Below the pieces are notes generated by a model. That model did not search any database. It saw only the letters and a program-made list of their open reading frames with translations, and was not told the DNA's origin. A stretch of DNA of 64,000 bases from Stereum hirsutum FP-91666 SS1 (Eukaryota > Basidiomycota > Agaricomycetes > Russulales > Stereaceae): contig NW_006763150.1 of the NCBI RefSeq assembly GCF_000264905.1, positions 186,001 to 250,000 on the forward strand. The letters run 5' to 3'. Made by a program: the position numbers and the translations under genes. Positions 57,386-64,000 of this stretch are shown piece by piece (the stretch's first letter is position 1; every line of letters begins with the position of its first letter).

Positions 57386-60300
57386 TTACGATCCCTCAGC
57401 GGCCCCTGAGTCCGACACACCTCCGCCTGTGTCAGACTCTCCACCGGTCTGCGCACTGGGTGCCTCGATGTTGATAACACCCTCCTCAATATGCATATCA
57501 CCCTCCTCTTCCACAGGAACGCCCTCGATTATCGCCGGAGCATGAGAAGGCTGAGATAGATCGACCTCCCCTGGAACCGCATTTTCTTCCTCAGCCCCCT
57601 CCTCAGCAGCCGACATACTAACCATCGGCGCACTCTTCCTCCTCTTCCCAATCCCTCCTGCAATCCCCATCCCCAATTCTCCGAATCCTTTCCACATATC
57701 CGACATACTCCTCTTCAACACTCCCTCCCCTCCTTTCTCCTTCTCCACTTTCTCCTTGATCTGTTCGCTGGATCCAGCAGCAGACCCGGATCCGGACCCA
57801 CTCCTTCCTCTCCCTAGCCCAAACCCTCCGACATGAAAGTCCAACGAACGACCCCTCCTATCCATAGCAGGCGCCACACCCCTACTCATACTGATTTTCC
57901 TCTTCCCCAGTGCCACAGGTGACATCGCCCGTCTCATACCTACACCAATCCCACCTCCACCTTCTGCAAAGACGACTCCAGTACTAGCGGAAGCTGAAGC
58001 AGACGTCGCAGGCGATGCGGTACTAGACTGCGTAGACGTCGACGGCCTGGACGAGACCGGCGCGATACCCATAGCTTCGAGTCCTACACCCAATGGCGGG
58101 ATGACGAACGAGTCGCTTCGAGATTCAGCTCGAGTCCTGCCACCGCCGTAGCCATACCGTTGTCTTCGTGTTCTTGTTTTACTACCTCCAATCCCATTCC
58201 CATTTACGACATCTTCTGCTGAAGGCAAAGTCGTGGTCGTGGGTACAACACTATCGTCGTTGAGATTCACAGGCGCGTCGACAGGGGCAGCAGCAACATC
58301 GTCGTCAATCGTAGCGGAGGACATCGCCATGGGATTGGCAGAGAAAGTGAGCGAGAGCGCAGAGGCGGAGGCGGTCTGTTGGCGTGGATAGCCGTAGCTC
58401 TGATTTCCTGATGCGGAGTAACCCGCAGCATTTCCTGCCTGTGCCTGTGCCTGTGTGGTGCTCGTGGGCGAGTCGGCGGTAGAGGGACGTCCATGACGGA
58501 ACCGGGATGAAGTTGTGAAGATGGTTGGAGACGCGAAGGCGGCGAGGAGGTTGCGGGTAGGTGAACGGTTGCGTGTGGGGAGGGTGGCGGAGAATGGGCG
58601 AGGAGCTGGTATAGATGGACCACAGAGATGTTAGTACAGTCATATGTGTGTGAGTAGAACAACCCAAAGACGTACCAGAAACTTCCTTCTCCGCCCCTCC
58701 CTTGCCCAGTTCACTCTCCAACTCCAACGCCCTCCCTCCTAACTCAAGGAACGACATGTATGCATCATCATCCTCTCCTCCATTCTCATTCTCATCCACG
58801 TCCGCGTCCATATCTCTTCTCTTGCCCTTACCCTTCATACTAACCCCATCCACCGACACGACCCTTTCCCTCTCTTTCCCTCCACCCACCGCCACCCCCT
58901 CGCCATTGACAGAAGCACCAGGCAAAGGCGGCATATCAGTCGCACTAATCCCTCCCAAACTCCCACCTCTACTCCTCCCTCTCCCATGCGTATGCCCCTT
59001 ACCCTTGCCGTGTACACTAGGCACCCGAGTGGAAATATCCGCTCTTGAACGACTCCTAGACCTCGACCTCGCCCGCCGACTCCTCACGCTCTTAACCTCG
59101 TCTCCTTCACCACCCTCCTTAGCTTCTGACCCTGAGCCCGTACTCCAGAGTGACGACTGAACGATCGGCGAGCCAGATATCCCCGCCGCCGTACCCCCAA
59201 TCTCACCCAAGATCGGACTCAACCCCGCCCCCAACGTCGGCGAATCCGTCGTTGCCGTCCCACCCAAAATCGGATTAGCACTACTAGTACTAGTCGGGCT
59301 CCTAGCATTGACCTTCGCGGTGACCCTCGCTGGAATCCTCAGTGACGCTTTGCTAGCCCTCATACTCCGTTTCCTCGCCGCGCTCACCAAGGACACCTGC
59401 GACACTTGACTCGATTCTGAGAGACGACGGTCGTGCTTGGCCGTGGGGGTCTTCTGGTCAACGGGTGATGATGACTCCTGATTAGATAAAGCGGTCGAGG
59501 TGTTCGGTATCGCAGAAGGGTATGATGAAGGAGGGGCGGACGATTTTTCTTGTACAAGAGGTGGTTTATCATCTTCTCCCTGTTGCTGTTGTTCTGCAAA
59601 ATCACCCAACCGAGGCGAAGGAATCATAGTGAGTCGAGCTTTACTCGCCACCGCGGTGCCCATGACGCCTACGACTTGGTGGTCTTGGGTATTGATACTT
59701 GCGTTATCGCGGAAGGAGTGGCCGTCGATTGTAGATTCCCAAGATCCGGAATCGTTTCTTTGTAGTTGAGATTGGGGGTCGAGGAGCGGGTCGGTGTGAG
59801 GTGAGGAGTCGATATCGGGAGTGGGTGCGGTGGGGAGTGGTAAGGGGTCGGTCTGAATGGAAACGTCCAGATGTATCGGAGGGGGTGACTTGACCGGTGA
59901 CGGATTCTCCGAAGTTGAATCTAACAGCCCAGCAGCCTCCATCTTCTCCAAAAGCTCCCTCCTCTCCACTTCCCACTTCTTCCTCTCACCGATCCACCAC
60001 CCTTTCTCATCCTCCCACTCCCTCCTCTCCATCTCCCAACTCCCCCGCTGCCTCTCCAACCTCTCCTTGTCCTTCCGCCACGCCTCCTTCTCCATCTCCC
60101 AACCCTCCTGCTTCGTTTCCCAGTTCTCTCTCTCCAACCTCCACGCATCCCTCTCCACATCCCAACTCGCCCTCTCCCCATCTAACCGTCCCCCAACCTC
60201 AACAGCGATTTTCCATCCCTCCTCCCTCTCCTCCTCCCACCCCTCCCTAACAACCTTCCACCCTTCCCTTTCTTCCCTTCTCTCTCTCCTCTCCCTCTCC

Positions 60301-62084
60301 AACTCCCTCGTCCGTTTCCCATAACTCGTATTCAGCTTACGGAGCGCGACAGCAAGCGCAGACGTGAGATGGTGTGCATGCAGCGCCGATAGTTGTGTAT
60401 GGAGATGCGTAGCGATCAACAACTCGCTGATCAAATCTGCTTGTATGGACAGACTATTGCTCAAAGACGTGGTCAGGGAGGCGAGCGAATGCGAGTGTTG
60501 AATGGACGCAGTTGAGGGTGAGGGCCCGCCCCGTTCTGGTTGTGCGTCGTCGGGGAGCGAGGAAGAGGAGGAAGAAGAACAAGCGAGTGCGTAGAGTGAC
60601 TGGAGATACATCTTTTTGCGACCTTCTTCGAAGCGGTGTTTGGCTTGGAGGATGCGGCGTTCGGAGTCGAGACGGTCGAGTTCGGAGAGGAGGTCGGTGG
60701 CAACAGAGGGTTTTAGAAGTCTGTTGCGTCAGAAGGAGAATTGGTGAGGAATTAGTGAACGATACAGACAAGATCTAAGCAAGGCGATGGATGAGCGAAA
60801 CCGGGAGAACGATAAACGTAGTTCGTGCCACAATGTGGCCGCGTAGCTCTCTGGCCTTATTCGGCTGACCGCGAAGTAAAGTAACCACAAAACAAAAACT
60901 CGGAAAACGCACCTTATAAACCTAACGTCCGCACTCTCCCTAATCGCCGCACTAACCAACGCCTGCAATTCGCCACTACTCAGCGTCCACTGTGCAGCCT
61001 CCAACGTTAACGGCTTATACCTCGCGTAATCCTCATCTCCAATCGCACTCAGATTCAATGGCAGATCTGGGAACTCGATGGGGATTAATGGTGGGAGTGG
61101 TGGCAATGGGATTGGAGCTGATTTCGGTGTGTTCGAGTTGGAATTCGAGTTGGAATTGACTGATTTGACGGAAGCGGTTGAAGGAGGTGCGTGTTGATAC
61201 ACAGAAAGCGAGGTCGAAGGACGAGATGGAAGAGGCGAGTTTCGGGACGGTGTTGAGGCTCTTGGTGAACTTGACCGTGGGCTCGAAGAAGTCGAATGAC
61301 GTTGTTGATGCGGGAACGAGGTCGTAAGAAGCGGAGAAGGCGACGGTGACTGATGAAACGAATCTCGTGAATTGAACGGAGGCGGTATTGATAATGAGGA
61401 GACTGGGGGTACTGTGGCGATGGGTGTAGGGCTCGAGGAGGGTAATCGTGGGGGTGGCGAGAGGGGAAGGTCTCGTGTATGTAGTTGGCTCGGGTTCGGC
61501 GATGGTTGGAGTGGTACCCGAATCGTCACGTCTTCGTCCAGATGGACTACTGGCTGTGATGGTGACGAGAATGCTGTGGTGGACGGGTCGGGAGTATGGA
61601 TACGAGAACCAAAGTCGGTGGCGCTGTAGGCCGGTGGACTTTGCATGTCATGATTGAAATCTGGTTCTGTATTTGAGTACGGGCCGTAGAGGATACCAGT
61701 GGACGCAGTAGACAGTCGCGCGCTGTCGCTCGAGTGACCATGAGCTGTCGACGAAACAATTGAAGGCGCGAGTAAAGACTCCGAATCTGTTGTGGCACTC
61801 GGGTCCTCTACAATCGTTTCGGGTATCACGGCTGTCACAGGTGTTGACACTGGGATAGCAGTCTCCGTCGACGATGACCCAGAGATAATGCTCTCCGGTT
61901 CGTCCGAGAAATTCGAACCATACGACGTCTCTCGCGCACGTTCGTCTTCCCTCGCGCCCACAGCCGACGCAGCACTCGCGTTGCTTGGACGTGTTTGTCT
62001 CCTCGAACGAGGACCAGCAGGACCCAGTCTCGGTCGTTCGCGTCGAGCAGGTGAAAGTAACAAGGATGGACCAGGCTCTTCCAT
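57386..62084 (-). CDS. Large disordered protein with tryptophan-heptad coiled coil
   Basis: Exons 62084-60913, 60720-58676 and 58605-57386 give 1,478 residues in one frame. The first 350 residues are Ser/Pro/Thr-rich. A short ordered module follows (EFPDLPLNLSAIGDEDYARYKPLTLEAAQWTL in part) that continues across the first intron (RFI to RLLKPSVATDLLSELDRL), a helical segment like a structured head. Residues about 517-660 form a long coiled coil with Trp at every seventh position (577 to 640, one position Leu). The rest is Ser/Arg-rich (RSRSRSRS) and Gly-rich, with basic patches such as GKRRKSAP. No catalytic motif. Likely a cytoskeletal, cortical or polarity scaffold, but that is inference from shape only. 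Confidence 0.85.
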
Positions 62085-63067
62085 GGCTGTCTGCGATGAT
62101 TACAAGGACTTCGCCAGAATCATCCGGTAACGAGATGGGCCTGTTGCATAGATGTTGGGAATGGGAAAAGGGCAAGATGAAGACCTAAATTGGGGAGACA
62201 GGAGAGGAGATACGGCGAATATAAGATGAATCAGAAAACCTGTACGGTCTGTGATGATGTATGACGCACCTCGTTCACAGCAAATAATCTTCAAAGCAGC
62301 TCGAGTACCCAAATATCCTTGCTCTCTTCGTCGACAGATACGACAAACCAAGTCCAGAAAAGTATTTCCGCTCAAAGATTCGAAAAAGCGAGACAAGCGG
62401 GACGACAGCAAACGTGTTGATCCCAGCTCGCGCGTGCCCTCTCCATCAAGCGCTCAGCGCTCGACATCCTTTCCCATCCCCATCCAGCTTCCCCGCCTAT
62501 TTTCTCGAATCAAAGAATCATGTGTGGGCGGAAACTTCGATGGTCCGAGTCCGAGCCATCGTTTTGTGTTGAAAATCAAAATGGTGTTGAGTTTTGCCTC
62601 GCATCGTATTTGCATTTTATATGGACCCATTTTCCCGGCCCGCGTGAAATGGGCCCAAAACCCACTTGCCAGTGCACAGCGTTGGTCTGCTGTCTACAAA
62701 TCTGCTGTGAGTATGTCTCTGACTCGCGAAAAATGTTGACACTATTCGATGCATTTTACAGGTCGAACATGAATATGCATGAATGCAGAGCAGCCGAGAA
62801 ACCTTTATTGCAACATTTATGGATCCAGGCGCTGAAGCGGCTCCTTGATCGGGACGAAATAGCGTCCATAATGAACGCAGCCGGCGGTTGAAATGCACAC
62901 CTTGTTTACGTCCGGCCTCCTTCCGAGAGTCGCCGTTGTGGTCCAAGTTTGTTCGTGAACTTGTGGCATAGGTGCTGGCACTCAGGATGACTCGTCTGGA
63001 ACTTCGGGCAGCACATCAGCGAGAGGCTTCAAGAAAACCAGAGGCATCGTAGTAGGTCAAACGCATA
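62085..63067. other. Upstream region of the coiled-coil gene
   Basis: About 1 kb with overlapping short frames on both strands and no domain. A minus-strand frame at about 62950-63020 reads plausibly (MPLVFLKPLADVLPE) but has an upstream stop and no acceptor, so it was not joined to the gene on its right. Confidence 0.5.
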
Positions 63068-63855
63068 TTAATCTATTATAGCACAACGCACAACTTACAC
63101 CCACCACTGACTCGTAACATTACGCTACAGACACATCGCTGCGTTACTCACCACGCATCAAGGCCTCGATTCTCATCCTCGTGACCCTCGCATCCCGCAC
63201 CATATCGAGTATGTGCCCCAAAGGACTCCCCCTCTCGCCGCCTTCTTCCAACCACTTCGTCCACTCGACAATCCAGTACAGCGCGTCCAGAGGCGCAAGA
63301 GGCTGGGGCTGCTCCGGCGGGCTTGCACGACCGAAGAAGTGCGACAACAATCCGATCGATGCGTTCGAGCTGCTCTCTCTGGATTTAGGGAACCGAACGA
63401 CCGACCTCAATATCGTATCATGGCACTCCCCAAAGGTGAATCCATCGTTGAACTCCACTAGAAGGTGCATATGGGCGAGTCGTATGCTCCGCCTGCCTTC
63501 GCTGATGCCGTTCTTGAGGTCGGGCAGCTTGTAGGACCCTCCGCAATGAGCGATCCCGGCGTTCTGGGGAAAATCGGTTCTGGATGGGTCGATCCATACG
63601 ACGTAGGCGAAATATTTGTTGTTATAATCAGAATTTATCATGGCAGGAACGAATACGAGGCGCAAAGAGGCCGAGATACGTCTGGTGCTTGCGTCGACCT
63701 CTTCAAATATGGCTATGAAGAGTTGGTGCGTTCCTTGTCTCATGGATTTTTCGGAAGTATCTGACCAACTGCGAATAATAATCCTCAGACATCAATGAAA
63801 GTACCTTAACGAAGAGGGAGTAAAATGCGACGTACACTATTGATTTAGACGACAT
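63068..63855 (-). CDS. Small unknown protein, three exons
   Basis: Start Met at 63855 (MSSKSIV); a GTACGT donor and CGCAG acceptor join it in frame to WSDTSEKSMRQGT at about 63760. The long exon encodes a mixed fold with FVPAMINSDYNNKYFAYVVWI, a GIAHCGGSYKLPDL loop and a C-terminal helix rich in Arg (ARVTRMRIEALMR). At the 3' end a GTGAGT donor lies inside the last codons; splicing gives a two-residue end at 63068, while read-through stops at 63144. About 210 residues. It resembles lineage-specific hypothetical proteins of mushrooms; no domain assigned. Confidence 0.65.
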
Positions 63856-64000
63856 CTAGATAGAGGGGTCGGTGATCTGTTGGTGATGGATGGTTTGAAG
63901 AAAATCTGGAATGACGGCAAGTATCCAAGCGAGCGAAGGGCGAGAAAACCAGAGGATGGATGCTCACGAATATAGAGGGTCTGAGAGGATGAGTGATCTT

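Noticed and set aside
59857..60324. Ser/Leu-rich plus-strand frames
   Set aside because: Antisense shadow of the Glu/Arg/Trp coiled coil.
1..64000. CRISPR arrays, operons or other prokaryotic systems
   Set aside because: No spaced repeats of that kind; the intron-rich genes and gene families are fungal.

Overview
This window reads as nuclear DNA of an agaricomycete (mushroom-forming basidiomycete) fungus. Genes are split by many short introns, mostly about 45-100 nt with GTRNGT-type donors. Recognisable families include an NRPS-like adenylation/reductase enzyme, a NACHT-WD40 NOD-like receptor, F-box paralogs with no visible introns, MYND-finger proteins and long Ser/Pro-rich proteins. There is one cytosolic-type tRNA gene. 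Exon models were built by hand from reading frame, splice sites and family motifs, so starts and small exons are less certain than gene identities.

Layout. 1-5.4 kb: a MYND-finger gene running off the left edge (-), tRNA-Ile(AAU) (-), a secreted class 3 lipase with seven exons (+), and a small beta-rich protein (+). 6.4-8.2 kb: a low-complexity, lysine/proline-rich locus with out-of-frame repeats. 8.2-12.4 kb: no convincing gene. 12.4-20 kb: two Ser/Pro-rich proteins of unknown function (+) around a homeodomain protein (-) whose recognition helix lacks the usual Asn51. 20-25.5 kb: a long C-terminal MYND-finger protein (-) and an unknown acidic-tailed protein (+), divergently arranged.

26.7-34.2 kb is the metabolic part. 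An intact NRPS-like carboxylic acid reductase (adenylation, carrier protein, thioester reductase; about 21 exons, +) faces a phosphatidylserine-decarboxylase-family gene (8 exons, -). Between their 3' ends lies a 668-bp element with terminal inverted repeats and internal GTTATAAC palindromes. A broken-looking expansin-like (double-psi beta-barrel) gene follows at 35 kb.

36-45.3 kb: three related F-box proteins surround a TPR/J-domain co-chaperone (DNAJC7-like). 45.8-50.2 kb: an ABP1/drebrin actin-binding protein (ADF-H plus two SH3 domains, -) shares a 390-bp divergent promoter with a START-like (SRPBCC) protein (+). 50.4-55.9 kb: a NOD-like receptor with a C2-like N-terminus, NACHT NTPase and 14 WD40 repeats (-). 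57.4-62.1 kb: a 1,478-residue protein with a tryptophan-heptad coiled coil (-). 63.1-63.9 kb: a small unknown gene (-). Apart from the reductase/decarboxylase pair and the F-box set, nothing suggests that neighbours act together.
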